A DNA stretch of 64,000 nucleotides, from assembly GCF_021401125.1 (NCBI RefSeq), contig NZ_JACBFQ010000003.1:62001-126000 (forward strand), given 5' to 3'. Positions 1 through 9,088 of this stretch are shown here, in pieces; positions within the stretch are counted from its first letter, which is position 1; every line of letters starts with the position of its first letter. Origin of the DNA: Xanthobacter sp. NM-59. Its GTDB lineage: Bacteria > Pseudomonadota > Alphaproteobacteria > Rhizobiales > Xanthobacteraceae. Both the position numbers and the translations under genes were made by a program. A model generated the notes under the pieces. That model did no database searches. It saw only the letters and a program-made list of their open reading frames with translations, and was not told the origin of the DNA.

Positions 1-963
1 GTCGAATACCGGAGCGAAAAACAGGCCGGTATCGAAAAGGCCAGTTTTGCAGTCCGCCGCCGTCACCACCTCCATCGGCGGTTTGGCGCGCAGGCAGGCC
101 AGCTCGTCTTTCGCGTCAGTGCAGCCCAGCCGGGCGCTCAGGGCCTTGCTCATGGCCGCGACCGCAGTCTTGTCGCCGTTGAATGTCGGATTGAGAAATT
201 CCGAGCCGATGATCGGCCCGCCGCTCTCGGCTATGGCGCGCTGGAACAGCCCAGCTGCCGGTCCGCTCAGGGTGAGGAGTGACACCGAGCGCGAGCCAGC
301 GGACTGGCCGAACATGGTGACATTGCCGGGATCACCGCCGAACGCGGCAATGTTGCGGCTCACCCATTGGAGCGCTGCGATCTGGTCGAGCAGCCCGAAG
401 TTTCCGGAGGCCTCGGGGGCAGGTCCATTCGCGCGCGCAGGATGGGGAAAGAAGCCGAGCGGTCCCAGGCGGTAGTTGATTGTCACCACCACCACGCCCC
501 GACGGGCAAGGTTGGCCCCGTGATATTCCGGCTGGAATGACGCGCCGAAATTGAAGCCGCCGCCGTGGATCCACACCATTACGGGCAGTTTCACCGCGCC
601 TGAGGCATCGGGAGTCCAAACATTGAGGGTGAGGCAGTCTTCACTCGCCTGCTTTTCCAGAAGTCCGGTCTGTGGACAGGCCGGGCCGAAAGCGATGGCA
701 GCGCGGGGGTTGGTCCACGCATCCGGCCGCTGCGGCGCACTCCAGCGCCGATCGCCAACCGGGGGAGCGGCATAGGGGATGCCAAGAAAGGTGTTGATCC
801 CATCCTCTGTACGCCCTGACACCACGCCACTGTCGAGGCGGACTGTCGGCGCTCCGTCGTTACCGGCCGGCGCCGGCCCGCCGAGCGCCAGCCATGCGGC
901 GAGGCAAGAGGCAAGGAGCGAACGAGGTCCTGCCGCTGGAACGGACGTTCCCATCGGCGTCAT
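1..963 (-). CDS. Carboxylesterase type B (partial, C-terminus beyond window)
   Basis: Secreted or periplasmic serine esterase of the carboxylesterase/para-nitrobenzyl esterase family; the substrate cannot be told from sequence. The 321 codons present begin with a hydrophobic signal-like stretch (LLASCLAAWLALGG). They continue through the family hallmarks SEDCLTLNVWTP, the oxyanion-hole motif HGGGF and the nucleophile elbow GQSAGS (Ser about residue 221). The frame is open to base 1, so the rest of the alpha/beta-hydrolase fold, including the catalytic His, lies outside. The ATG at 963 overlaps the TGA of the upstream hydrolase pseudogene by 4 bp (ATGA), which suggests translational coupling and decides the start; an in-frame ATG at 954 is the alternative. 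The family call is firm. Confidence 0.85.
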   Translation of the reverse strand, partial: MTPMGTSVPAAGPRSLLASCLAAWLALGGPAPAGNDGAPTVRLDSGVVSGRTEDGINTFLGIPYAAPPVGDRRWSAPQRPDAWTNPRAAIAFGPACPQTGLLEKQASEDCLTLNVWTPDASGAVKLPVMVWIHGGGFNFGASFQPEYHGANLARRGVVVVTINYRLGPLGFFPHPARANGPAPEASGNFGLLDQIAALQWVSRNIAAFGGDPGNVTMFGQSAGSRSVSLLTLSGPAAGLFQRAIAESGGPIIGSEFLNPTFNGDKTAVAAMSKALSARLGCTDAKDELACLRAKPPMEVVTAADCKTGLFDTGLFFAPVFD

Positions 964-2091
964 TTCTTGAAGACGTCGTCGAGCCAGTCGAACACCACTT
1001 GTGCCATCAGCCTGCGGTTCTCCATCAGCACATGGTTGGCGGCGCCTTCATTGAGCGGCGTCACCAACCAGCTCCTTGTTGGGATGGGCCAGCTCTTCCA
1101 TGCAAACCGCCTGCTGGCGCCAGGTTTCCGGGTTCTGGTGTTCGTCTTCGCCGATCACCGACAGAGCCGGCACCTTCACCTTGGCCGGCTCGAAGGTGAA
1201 GCCCTTGTTGGCCGCGGCCAGCCCCGGCACATCGTCCATCGGCACGCCCCACCGCCAGGCGACGAGCTTCACCGTATTGCGGTGGAAGGCGGTAGAGATT
1301 TCGAGCCTCTCGGCAGTGGTGGTGGCCATCGGGGTCATGGCCGCGGACAGCGCTCGACGTCGACCACGCACGAGCTCATCGCCACCGCCTTGATGCGCGG
1401 ATCCTGCTCGGCGGCCTGGTGGGCGAAGCCGCCACCGCCCGAAACGCCGAAGACCGCCAGTTTCGAGGTGTCGATATCCTTGCGGGCGACGAGGATGTCG
1501 TGAGCAGCGTCTTGTGCGGCTGGACATCATTCGCCGCCCTGGGGAAATATCCGGGCAGCCTGGCGCCCTCGAAGGGAATTTCGAAAGACTCATGCGCTGT
1601 ATCGACGATTTCGCCGGCTCGCTTAGCCAAATCGTATAGTTTATCTCCAGTTGCGCGCATCTGCGGATCGTCCGACATCATTCCAAGGATAGCGAAGCGA
1701 TAATAATTGGAAGCGCGCAGGAGCTGCTGGCGGGTGCTGCGCGTGCGGCCCTCGGCTAGCGACTTCAAGCCGCGCGCCTCCACGCGCGCTGCGGTTTTCA
1801 GCCATTCCTCCTGCCAGCTGGCGACGTCACCGTCTTGATATTGCCGGCGGTGTGATGGACCTCTCCGGCCTCAGCACCGCCGTTGCTGATCGCACCCAGC
1901 ACCACCGACCCCGAGGTGCGATCCATATCGGAATCCGCGAACTGGCCGCGCACATAGGGCGCATGCATGTCGAATTCCTTGACGGCATCCCGCGCTTTCG
2001 TGTCCTCCGCAAGGGCATTGATGGAAAAGCACGACGCAAGCAGTCCGGCGGCTAGAAAGACGCTCGCTATCATATGACTACGATCCGTCAT
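960..2091 (-). pseudogene. Alpha/beta-hydrolase pseudogene with several frameshifts
   Basis: Remains of a secreted FrsA-like alpha/beta hydrolase. It starts with a signal peptide (MIASVFLAAGLLASC...), then reads on in three different frames. One frame gives DGDVASWQEEWLKTAARVEARGLKS and a helical cap region. The next gives KLAVFGVSGGGGFAHQ, which carries the nucleophile elbow GVSGG. The last ends in VVFDWLDDVFKK. Frame changes are needed near 1850, 1550, 1350 and 1060, so no intact product is possible. The sequence between the breaks is still well conserved, so decay is recent or the breaks are sequencing errors. It lies directly upstream of the carboxylesterase (4-bp overlap) and may once have formed an operon with it. 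Confidence 0.75.
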
Positions 2092-2234
2092 GCCCCCTTA
2101 TAGATGTCGCCTTCATTCGATTCGATACCCGAGAAGACGTCAAGAGGTGGCTCCGGGATTTTCGACAGTGGCGTCGGTGGGTCTAGCGACTGGGAACGGT
2201 GGCGATTTCGCCGCATTTCAGGAGCGTTTGGACG
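2092..2234. other. Non-coding stretch, nothing recognised
   Basis: This gap lies between the hydrolase pseudogene and the LysR remnant. No gene, repeat or clear promoter is seen. Confidence 0.4.
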
Positions 2235-2389
2235 GGCGACCGCCTGGGTAGCGGCAAGCTCATCACGTTGCTCGATGATCTTCCCCGGAGGAGAGGTTCT
2301 GGCTGGTCTGGCCCCAAAGTGCCCACCACTCACCGAAGCTGCGCGCTTTCATCGATTTTTGTTTCGGGCGGCTCCTGCCCACGCGATAG
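2235..2389 (+). pseudogene. C-terminal remnant of a LysR-type regulator
   Basis: On the plus strand one frame gives SGKLITLLDDL. After a one-base shift near 2285 the next frame gives PEERFWLVWPQSAHHSPKLR followed by AFIDFCFGRL and a TAG at 2387-2389. This matches the usual end of LysR effector domains (G-L-pocket strand, then P..xHxSPKxRAFIDF). No start codon, DNA-binding domain or intact frame remains, so it is a gene relic. It sits between two minus-strand units. Confidence 0.5.
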
Positions 2390-2438
2390 CCGTAGGCGAG
2401 CCCGCAGGAGCGCTAACCTGCAGCGCAGCGTCTTCGTC

Positions 2439-4007
2439 TCAACCGGCATTCACACGCAGCACGGTTTTTAATGTGCGCAAGTCTCGCTCATACGCGGGCA
2501 CGATGCCCGCCAGATGTGCAACGGCGTTCATCAATGCCAAGATCGTTGCCCGGCATTGCTCGATCCGCGCCTCGACCCGTTCCAACACAAGGTGACTGAG
2601 CTGTTTCTCCAGCCCGGCATAAAGGCGCGCATAATCCACGCCCACCACCTGGCGCAGCTCTCCCTCTTCGACCAACAGTTCGTCGAAGCCGAGCCCCTCG
2701 TCGAGAATGATGGGCGCGGGCCCTTGGAACGAGGCCGGCAGGTAATCCGCAAGATGCTCCTTTTCGGCCTGGATACAGGCGAGCCGCAGGGATTGAGACA
2801 GGTCCTCGCACACCCTGTCGACCGCGCGCGTGTCCGCGTGCCGTTCCAGCAGCTGCGCCAGGACCGGAACCACCTCGCGCCACACCGATTCAATTATTCG
2901 CTCCTGCTGCTGGGCGAGCCGCTCGAGAGCCAATCGGGCCTCCGCGTTCAGGGTCTCCAGCAATGGCAGGAGGCGGGCGCGCAGCGTGCCCAGCACATGC
3001 TCTTCCTGGTGGTGCAACAAGGTTTCGGCGGGCTTGCGGCGCTTATAGGCGAGCGCCGGCTCGACAATGGCGAGCAACGCGGCGTAGAGACGCTCGAACC
3101 CGGCCTCTTCCATTCCCATCGAGGTCTGCCCGTGCGACCGCGCCATGTGCACCGAAATGGACACTGGCAGCTTCAGCTGGGCGGCGTCCACCCGCATCGC
3201 GGCAAGCTTGTCCTGCGCCCGCGCCGTGACGTCGGCCTCCTGCTGCGCCCGGTTCTGCGGCGTCTTGTTTCGCAGGCCTTTGACCAATGCGCCGTCGATC
3301 TCGTCTTCCTCATAAAGGTCACTGCGCGTCACGACCGGCAGCAGCGGCTTAGCGCGTGCCAGCTCGCGGCCCAGGTCCTCCAGTTCCTGCACCTGGCCCG
3401 GCGCGGCCGAGCTTGTGAGCCACAGCACACAGTCGGCACTATCCGTGAAGCGCTGGGTCAGCTCCGCCTTGTCCGGCGTCACCGAGTGCAGCCCGGGCGT
3501 GTCCAGCAGCAGCAGCTTTGCCCCCAGGCGCACCCCCTGGAGCCGCGCGGTGGTTTCGGTCGCGCCCTCCCTGAAGGGCTCTTGCGTGTCCACGATGCGC
3601 CCGTCGTCGAGGTGGAAATAGCCCACGGCCTTGCCCTCGGCCGCGAAACGCTCCGCCAGGAAATTGCAGAACGAGCTTTTGCCCGCGTTGAACGTGCCGA
3701 ACACCAGCAGGATGGCATGATCCTCAAAGGCGTGGGCCAGTGCCTGGGCCGGCTGCAGATCCACCCATTGCCCTGCCCAGGCGGCTATGCTGTCCTTCAA
3801 CAGACGATTGACGGCATCCGCCTGCCGGGCGAGCGTGCTGCCGTCCCGCAGGCCATCGCGGTTCAAGGCGGCGGTGTCGAGGTCACGGGTCAAGTGACCA
3901 AATCGATCGGTCAGTTTTCGCAGGATCGCTTCCAGATCCTGCTCGAAGAAGTCGAGGGCGTCGACGTCAGACATGAAGCGGTATTCGTGATTTGTGTCCG
4001 CTTTCAT
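2439..4007 (-). CDS. Dynamin-like GTPase, second of a tandem pair
   Basis: 522-residue GTPase of the bacterial dynamin-like superfamily. G1 is GTFNAGKS (about residues 104-111). A Thr-rich switch (GATETTARL, about 148-156) is followed by G3 DTPG (169-172). G4 reads TRSD (227-230), with Arg where Lys is usual. The rest is long and helical, as in dynamin stalks, with a Leu/Glu-rich coiled-coil-like part around residues 340-400. Its start overlaps the TGA of the upstream GTPase by 4 bp, so the two are translationally coupled. Known bacterial dynamin pairs remodel membranes or act in stress and phage defence, but nothing here fixes the job. Function unknown; the GTPase assignment is secure. Confidence 0.8.
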   Translation of the reverse strand: MKADTNHEYRFMSDVDALDFFEQDLEAILRKLTDRFGHLTRDLDTAALNRDGLRDGSTLARQADAVNRLLKDSIAAWAGQWVDLQPAQALAHAFEDHAILLVFGTFNAGKSSFCNFLAERFAAEGKAVGYFHLDDGRIVDTQEPFREGATETTARLQGVRLGAKLLLLDTPGLHSVTPDKAELTQRFTDSADCVLWLTSSAAPGQVQELEDLGRELARAKPLLPVVTRSDLYEEDEIDGALVKGLRNKTPQNRAQQEADVTARAQDKLAAMRVDAAQLKLPVSISVHMARSHGQTSMGMEEAGFERLYAALLAIVEPALAYKRRKPAETLLHHQEEHVLGTLRARLLPLLETLNAEARLALERLAQQQERIIESVWREVVPVLAQLLERHADTRAVDRVCEDLSQSLRLACIQAEKEHLADYLPASFQGPAPIILDEGLGFDELLVEEGELRQVVGVDYARLYAGLEKQLSHLVLERVEARIEQCRATILALMNAVAHLAGIVPAYERDLRTLKTVLRVNAG

Positions 4008-5260
4008 GCGCCGGCCTCTAGAGTCTCTAAGGCCATGACTGCACGCTCCATCGCCTTCAGCTCGATCTCGCTCGAGGCGATTTTCGCCCTCAGGACGGTG
4101 CTGGCTTCCGACAGCTCGAAATATCGAGTGAATTCTCCCTGCAGCCTCTCCCGGCCGGGGGCTTCGCAGAACATGTGGCGCAGATCGTTGCGGAATTTCA
4201 CTGATACACCCATCACCGCAACCATCACGGTGTTGAGGCTGCCGGCGGCTGTCTGCTGCTCCTTCGGCAGACCGCTCACCCCCTGGCCGATAAGGAAACT
4301 GTCGATCTGGATGCAGGCGCGGGAATAGCCGATCTGAATGCGCGCCCGCTCCAGCTTAGCCTCAGTCGTCTTGTACTTGTCCTGCGCGGTATCGGGGATC
4401 ATGGCATAATCGGGAATGGGTGCATTCACGACCTCCTCAATCTCTCGCCCGACCTTCGCGAACACGGCATCGAGCCCTTCTTTGAAGTTCTGCAGCAGGC
4501 GCCGCTGCTTCTGCCGCAGTGCGGCCAACTCCTGCTCCCGACGCCCGGAAAGCTGCTGTAGCTCTTCGCGAATCTCGGTGAAAAGCAGGCCGGTTTCGTG
4601 GGATCTCGCCGCCGGCACGCGGCCCAGGGCCTCATCCAGCGCCGTGCGAAGGGACGGCATCCCGCTCTTTTCAACCAGCAGCGTCTTGCCGGCCTCGACG
4701 CCATGGCGATGGCGCGTCGCGGAGACGACGTGCGGGGCGATATGCGGCACCTGAATCGTGATGGCCTGAAGCACGCTCGCGAGCTCGCCGTCATCCGCCA
4801 GCTGGTCGATCTGAGAGAGCACGAACAGAACCTGGCGCCGCGTGCGCTGCTCATCCGCACACAGCTCCTCCAGCAAGCGCCGTTCCGTCTCGTCCAGCTC
4901 ACCTTGCTTGGCGGTGTGCACGAACAGGCGAATATCCGATTTCAGCCATGCGGCTTGCAGGGCCTGCCGGTCATCCTCATTGGCCACGTCCGCGTCCAGC
5001 CCCGGGGCGTCGAGCCAGCGCACGCCATGGCTGAGGTGTTGGGACAATGTGGTGGTCTGGCGTTTGTCGGCCACGACAAAGACGTCGCGGCTCACCAGCT
5101 CATTCAACAGGCGGCTTTTGCCATGGTTGTACTTGCCGATGACCGTAACGATAGGCTCGCCGTCCTGTGCCAGCTCTTGCAAACGGGCGAGGTCATGCGC
5201 CCGGCCGGGCAATATGGCCAGGATATCCCGCCGGGCCTCGTCCGCGCTTCGTGCGCTCAT
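4004..5260 (-). CDS. Dynamin-like GTPase, first of a tandem pair
   Basis: 418 residues. G1 is GKYNHGKS (42-49), a Thr run (QTTTL, 68-72) may supply the switch I threonine, G3 is DAPG (84-87), and G4 is SQID (149-152) in place of N/TKxD. A charged helical part follows, then a mildly hydrophobic segment (LNTVMVAVMGVSV) near the end that could touch membrane. The ATG at 5260 follows GGAG at good spacing and lies 10 bp after the pcaD stop, so it could be transcribed with the catechol operon. The gene ends overlapping the second GTPase by 4 bp. Two different GTPases encoded together suggest a hetero-oligomer, as in known bacterial dynamin pairs. The specific role is unknown. Confidence 0.78.
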   Translation of the reverse strand: MSARSADEARRDILAILPGRAHDLARLQELAQDGEPIVTVIGKYNHGKSRLLNELVSRDVFVVADKRQTTTLSQHLSHGVRWLDAPGLDADVANEDDRQALQAAWLKSDIRLFVHTAKQGELDETERRLLEELCADEQRTRRQVLFVLSQIDQLADDGELASVLQAITIQVPHIAPHVVSATRHRHGVEAGKTLLVEKSGMPSLRTALDEALGRVPAARSHETGLLFTEIREELQQLSGRREQELAALRQKQRRLLQNFKEGLDAVFAKVGREIEEVVNAPIPDYAMIPDTAQDKYKTTEAKLERARIQIGYSRACIQIDSFLIGQGVSGLPKEQQTAAGSLNTVMVAVMGVSVKFRNDLRHMFCEAPGRERLQGEFTRYFELSEASTVLRAKIASSEIELKAMERAVMALETLEAGA

Positions 5261-5270
5261 GGCCGGCTCC

Positions 5271-6068
5271 TCAATCCTGCAGGAATTCGAGCAGCGCCTC
5301 GTTGAACGCCTGCGCCGATTCCAAATTGACGATGTGCCGTCCCGGCAGCGAGAGGTGACGGCCGCTCTGGACGTGGTCGGCGATGTCTTGGAGATCTGAT
5401 GGGGGGCACACGGCATCGTCGTCGCCGGAAATGGCGAGGACAGGATTGCAAATCGCGCCGATCTCAGGCCGCAGGTCCGCGTCCGCCAGGGCCGCGCAGC
5501 AGCCGTTATAGCCCTTGGGATCGACTTTCGCGAACGTCGCCAGAATGCCTGCGGTGAGCGCCGCGTGCTCCGCATTGAATCGAGGTGTGAACCATCGCTC
5601 GGCGGTGGCCGGCACCAGGGGCGCGAGGCCGCTCGTCTCCACGGCGGCGATGCGCGCCGCCCAGCCCTCGGCATCGCCGATCTTCGCTGCTGTCGCGCAC
5701 AGCACAATCTTGCCGAGCCGGTCTCCCGCGTGGAGGCCCAGCCATTGGCCGGTGAGGCCACCGATGGACAAGCCGCAGAAATGGGCGCGCTCGATCTTCA
5801 GAGCGTCCAGCAGCGCCAATGCATCTCCGCCCAGATCGCAAATGGAATAGGGGCCGGGTGGGGTGCCCGATTGGCCGTGACCGCGACAGTCATAGCGCAG
5901 CACCCGAAAACGCCCTGTCATCGCCGCCGCCTGCGGGTCCCACATCCGCAGGTCGGTGCCGAGCGAGTTGCAGAACAAGATCCAGGGCAAGGCCCGGTTC
6001 GCCGCGTCGCCATCGATGCGATAGTGCAGCCTGTGGCTCGGCAATGCGAGAAATGCGTCTTCGGACAT
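5271..6068 (-). CDS. pcaD: 3-oxoadipate enol-lactonase
   Basis: Hydrolyses 3-oxoadipate enol-lactone to 3-oxoadipate, the step at which the catechol and protocatechuate branches merge. The 265-residue alpha/beta hydrolase shows the early CNSLGTDLRMWDPQ stretch, RYDCRGHGQSG, the nucleophile elbow GLSIGG (Ser about 101) and a late GRHIVNLE that supplies the catalytic His. Length and motifs fit PcaD/CatD. It is downstream of catA on the same strand and is followed after 10 bp by the GTPase pair. Confidence 0.92.
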   Translation of the reverse strand: MSEDAFLALPSHRLHYRIDGDAANRALPWILFCNSLGTDLRMWDPQAAAMTGRFRVLRYDCRGHGQSGTPPGPYSICDLGGDALALLDALKIERAHFCGLSIGGLTGQWLGLHAGDRLGKIVLCATAAKIGDAEGWAARIAAVETSGLAPLVPATAERWFTPRFNAEHAALTAGILATFAKVDPKGYNGCCAALADADLRPEIGAICNPVLAISGDDDAVCPPSDLQDIADHVQSGRHLSLPGRHIVNLESAQAFNEALLEFLQD

Positions 6069-6204
6069 GCCATGGCTTTCGATTATTGCGGCAACATCGT
6101 TCCGGTCGCTCAGCCGCGCCTGATGACCCAGGCCAGCCGGCGACCGCGTTTGGGTGGCCCTAACGAGATCGGCGGCAGCTAAGAGCGCTGCCGCCGGATC
6201 ACGC

Positions 6205-7134
6205 TCAGGCCGCCGCGCGGGCGCGCTCGACGACTTGGTTGTCCTTGCCGCCGACCAGAGCCGTCAATTCGATGTTGAACTCAATGTCCCGATAGGCGTC
6301 CTCGTCGAAGCCGACCGCACGGCCGTCATTCTTGTCCACCACGTGCGGCACCAGCCCTTCGCGGGTCGCGAAGGCAAAGTCGTCCCAGGTCAACGGATCG
6401 CCCTCGATATTGAACTGCGTCGTCAGCTTGCGGAACTTGTCCGTGGTGACGAAGTAGTGCACATGCGCCGGGCGATTGCCGTGGCGGTTGAGCTGGTTCA
6501 ACAGGGTCTGGGTCGCTCCCGAAGGCGGGCAGCCATAGGACGCCGGCATCCTGGTCAGAACTTCGTACGTGCCATCCGCCGCGGTGCGGATCGCACCGCG
6601 CAGGTTGAACTCGCTCTGCCGGCCGGTGGGATCGAAGTGCGAGTAGAAGCCCTTGGAATCGGAATGCCAGATTTCGACCAGCGCGCCAGCGACCGGAGCA
6701 CCATCCGGCCCGGTGACCCTGCCATGGATGTGCAGCGGCACGGTATCCGGATCAGGGTTTTTGTCGAGGCGGGCCTTGCCTTCCATCACCGGCGCGCCGG
6801 CCACATAGAGCGGGCCTTCGATGGTGCGCGGCGTGCCCCCGGAGATACCGAGAGCCTTGTCCTCGGCATCGAGGCGCATGTCGATATAGTGCTCCAGGCC
6901 GACGCCGGCCGCCAGCAGCGCGGCTTCGCCGTCGGCGCCGAGCTTGTTGATGTAATTAATGCCCGTCCAGATCTCGTCCGGCGTCAGGTCAAGATCTTCG
7001 ATCATCTTGAACAGGTCGGACAGGATGCGGTGCACCACCAGCTTCGCCCGCTCGTTGCCGCCGGCGCCGTCGAGATTGGCCACCACGCGCAGGAAATCCT
7101 GAACCTCTTTGCCACTGAAAATATTAACGCTCAT
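6205..7134 (-). CDS. catA: Catechol 1,2-dioxygenase
   Basis: Intradiol ring cleavage of catechol to cis,cis-muconate using non-haem Fe(III). The 309-residue protein has the N-terminal helical dimerisation region and the beta-sandwich core. The iron ligands are recognisable: Tyr164 (GFYS), Tyr200 (PASYGC), His224 and His226 (RPAHVHYF). The ATG at 7134 is preferred because GGAGG lies about 9 bases upstream; the in-frame ATG at 7155 would lie upstream of that ribosome site. It follows catC after 78 bp in the same transcription unit. Confidence 0.95.
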   Translation of the reverse strand: MSVNIFSGKEVQDFLRVVANLDGAGGNERAKLVVHRILSDLFKMIEDLDLTPDEIWTGINYINKLGADGEAALLAAGVGLEHYIDMRLDAEDKALGISGGTPRTIEGPLYVAGAPVMEGKARLDKNPDPDTVPLHIHGRVTGPDGAPVAGALVEIWHSDSKGFYSHFDPTGRQSEFNLRGAIRTAADGTYEVLTRMPASYGCPPSGATQTLLNQLNRHGNRPAHVHYFVTTDKFRKLTTQFNIEGDPLTWDDFAFATREGLVPHVVDKNDGRAVGFDEDAYRDIEFNIELTALVGGKDNQVVERARAAA

Positions 7135-7212
7135 CTGTTGTTTCCTCCACTTCATTTTGACGCTACGGCTTGAGAAAAGCCACGCATGGCCCTGGGTGTG
7201 TCTTTGGCTTTT

Positions 7213-7503
7213 TCAGGTGTCGTCTTCGCGGACCGACGAGGCGTGGCGACAGAGCGGCGTCACCAGAATCTTCATGTAGGGAAACAGCGGCAGACCCGTG
7301 AGGATCTCATGCAGCGCTGAATTGCTTTCTACATCGAATATACTGTAGTTCGCGTATTCGCCCGCGATGCGCCAGATATGACGCCATGCGCCGCTGCGCT
7401 GAAGCTCTTGCGAATAGGCCTTTTCACGCTGCTTCAGCTGCGCTGCCACCTCCTCCGGCATGTCGAGCGGGATGTTCACGTCCATTCTCACATGGAAAAG
7501 CAT
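7213..7503 (-). CDS. catC: Muconolactone delta-isomerase
   Basis: Converts (+)-muconolactone to 3-oxoadipate enol-lactone. The 96-residue protein has the family's typical size and start (MLFHVRMDVNIPLDMP) and the conserved middle region (WRHIWRIAGEYANYSIFDV) ending in LPLFPYMKI. Family members form decamers in the cytoplasm. It stands between benK and catA; a strong hairpin separates it from benK. Confidence 0.95.
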   Translation of the reverse strand: MLFHVRMDVNIPLDMPEEVAAQLKQREKAYSQELQRSGAWRHIWRIAGEYANYSIFDVESNSALHEILTGLPLFPYMKILVTPLCRHASSVREDDT

Positions 7504-7650
7504 TTCTGCTATTTCTCCTGTTGATCTATACGAATTCGATCCTCTGATCGTGGCTGCTCGCCCCGCTCTCGCCCCTTCCGGCTCGCCGCCCTTGAGCGTC
7601 GCCGCGCTCCGGCGCGACGGACCTGTGATTTCGGCGCTTCGTTCAGGATT

Positions 7651-7683
7651 AGCAGGGGCGCGGAGGACCTCCGCGCCCCTGCT
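7651..7683 (-). terminator. Perfect 16-bp hairpin between benK and catC
   Basis: 7651-7666 and 7668-7683 are perfect inverted complements (AGCAGGGGCGCGGAGG) with almost no loop, starting 6 bp after the benK stop. The minus-strand RNA has no U-run after the stem (it continues UAAUCC), so it is more likely a 3'-end stabiliser or partial terminator that tunes catC, catA and pcaD relative to ben genes than a full stop. The structure is seen directly; the role is inferred. Confidence 0.65.
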
Positions 7684-7689
7684 ACGGCG

Positions 7690-9021
7690 CTATGCCGGGA
7701 CCGCCTGCAAGGCGGCGGCACGGCGGGCATTGCTGGCGGCGAACACCAGCATGGCGAGCGTCGAGAGCACCGCGGGAATGGCAAAGATCAAGAAATTCTG
7801 CTGCAGCGGCAGCTCCTGCGCCAGAAGCACCCCGCCCAGCGTCGGCCCCACGATGGCACCGATGCGCCCGACGCCCGACGCCCAGCCGAGGCCCGTGGAC
7901 CGCACTGATAGATTGTAGAGCTGCGCCACGCTGGCATAGAGCAGGATCTGCGTGCCGATGGTCGTCGCGCCGGCGATGAAGACCATGAAGAACAGCAGTG
8001 CCGGCGGCAGCCCGAACCCGATGAGCGCGATGGAGACCGAGGCAGCGGCGAAGAAGCCCACCACCACCTTCGGCAGGCCGAACTGATCCCCGAGCCGACC
8101 GCCGAGGATGGCACCGAGCATGCCGCCGAAATTGAGGGAGAACAGGCTCAAAAGGCTCGCCTTCTCGGCATATCCCACTTCCTGCAATACCTTGGGCAGC
8201 CAGGACGAGAGCAGGTAGACCAGCAGCAGGCAGCAGAAGAACGACGCCCACAACATCAGGGTGCTCACCGCCCGATGATGGCGGAAGAGTTCCACCACCG
8301 AGGCCGAGACGCCCTTGGTTTCAGTGAAAACCAGCTCGTCATCGGCGTCGAGGCCCTGGGACGGTGCGATGCGGGCATAGATCCGGCGAGCCTCGTCCTG
8401 CTTGCCCTGGCGGATCAGGAAGCCCAGAGATTCAGGCAGCTTCCACAAGATGAGGGGAATCATCGCAAGCGGAAATGCCGCAATGAAGAACATCGACTTC
8501 CAGCCAAATTGCGGGATCAGGCTGATGCCGAGGCCCGCCGCAACCATGCCACCCACTGAATAGCCCGAGAACATCACGGCCACCATGGTGCTGCGTAGAC
8601 GCTTGGGCGCGTATTCGTTCATCAGCGCCACGGCATTCGGCATCAGGCCGCCGCAGCCGAGGCCGGCCACGAACCGGAACATCGCAAATTCAGTCGGAGA
8701 ATTGGCGAAGCCGGCCAAGAGCGTCGACAAAGTGAACAGCAGGAAGCTGATGGCAATGCCCTTCTTGCGCCCGATCTTGTCCGCTAGCGGACCGAAGATG
8801 AGGGCACCGAACATCATCCCGAACAGGGCCCAGGCCTGAAGGGCGCCAGCCTCTGGCTTGCTGAGACCCCATTCCTTCATGAGCGCCGGCAAGACCGTGC
8901 CTGCGACGAAAACGTCATAGCCATCGACGACCAGCAGCGCGCCGCAGACGATGGCCACCATCCACTGGAATCCCCCAAAGGGGACGGAATCGACCACCTC
9001 GGTCACATCGATTTTTTTCAT
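7690..9021 (-). CDS. benK: AAHS-family benzoate/aromatic acid:H+ symporter
   Basis: 443-residue inner-membrane MFS transporter with 12 predicted helices. The AAHS signature DGYDVFVAG is in helix 1, and the loop 2-3 motif GPLADKIGRKKG follows. The position inside a ben operon, directly after benC, indicates benzoate uptake. The ATG at 9021 is chosen because GGGGAGGAAACC precedes it; a longer form from 9048 starts before that site. Another AAHS gene lies at 15441-16793, so substrate assignment between the two is inferred from position. Confidence 0.85.
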   Translation of the reverse strand: MKKIDVTEVVDSVPFGGFQWMVAIVCGALLVVDGYDVFVAGTVLPALMKEWGLSKPEAGALQAWALFGMMFGALIFGPLADKIGRKKGIAISFLLFTLSTLLAGFANSPTEFAMFRFVAGLGCGGLMPNAVALMNEYAPKRLRSTMVAVMFSGYSVGGMVAAGLGISLIPQFGWKSMFFIAAFPLAMIPLILWKLPESLGFLIRQGKQDEARRIYARIAPSQGLDADDELVFTETKGVSASVVELFRHHRAVSTLMLWASFFCCLLLVYLLSSWLPKVLQEVGYAEKASLLSLFSLNFGGMLGAILGGRLGDQFGLPKVVVGFFAAASVSIALIGFGLPPALLFFMVFIAGATTIGTQILLYASVAQLYNLSVRSTGLGWASGVGRIGAIVGPTLGGVLLAQELPLQQNFLIFAIPAVLSTLAMLVFAASNARRAAALQAVPA

Positions 9022-9088
9022 GGTTTCCTCCCCGGAGGGTTTTTGCATTTTTGTATTTTGAGGTTCTTACCGCCGTAGATCTTGCGCG

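Noticed and set aside
2514-4328. Plus-strand open frame of about 600 codons across the GTPase genes
   Set aside because: It is antisense to two GTPase genes with clear motifs and has no recognisable features.
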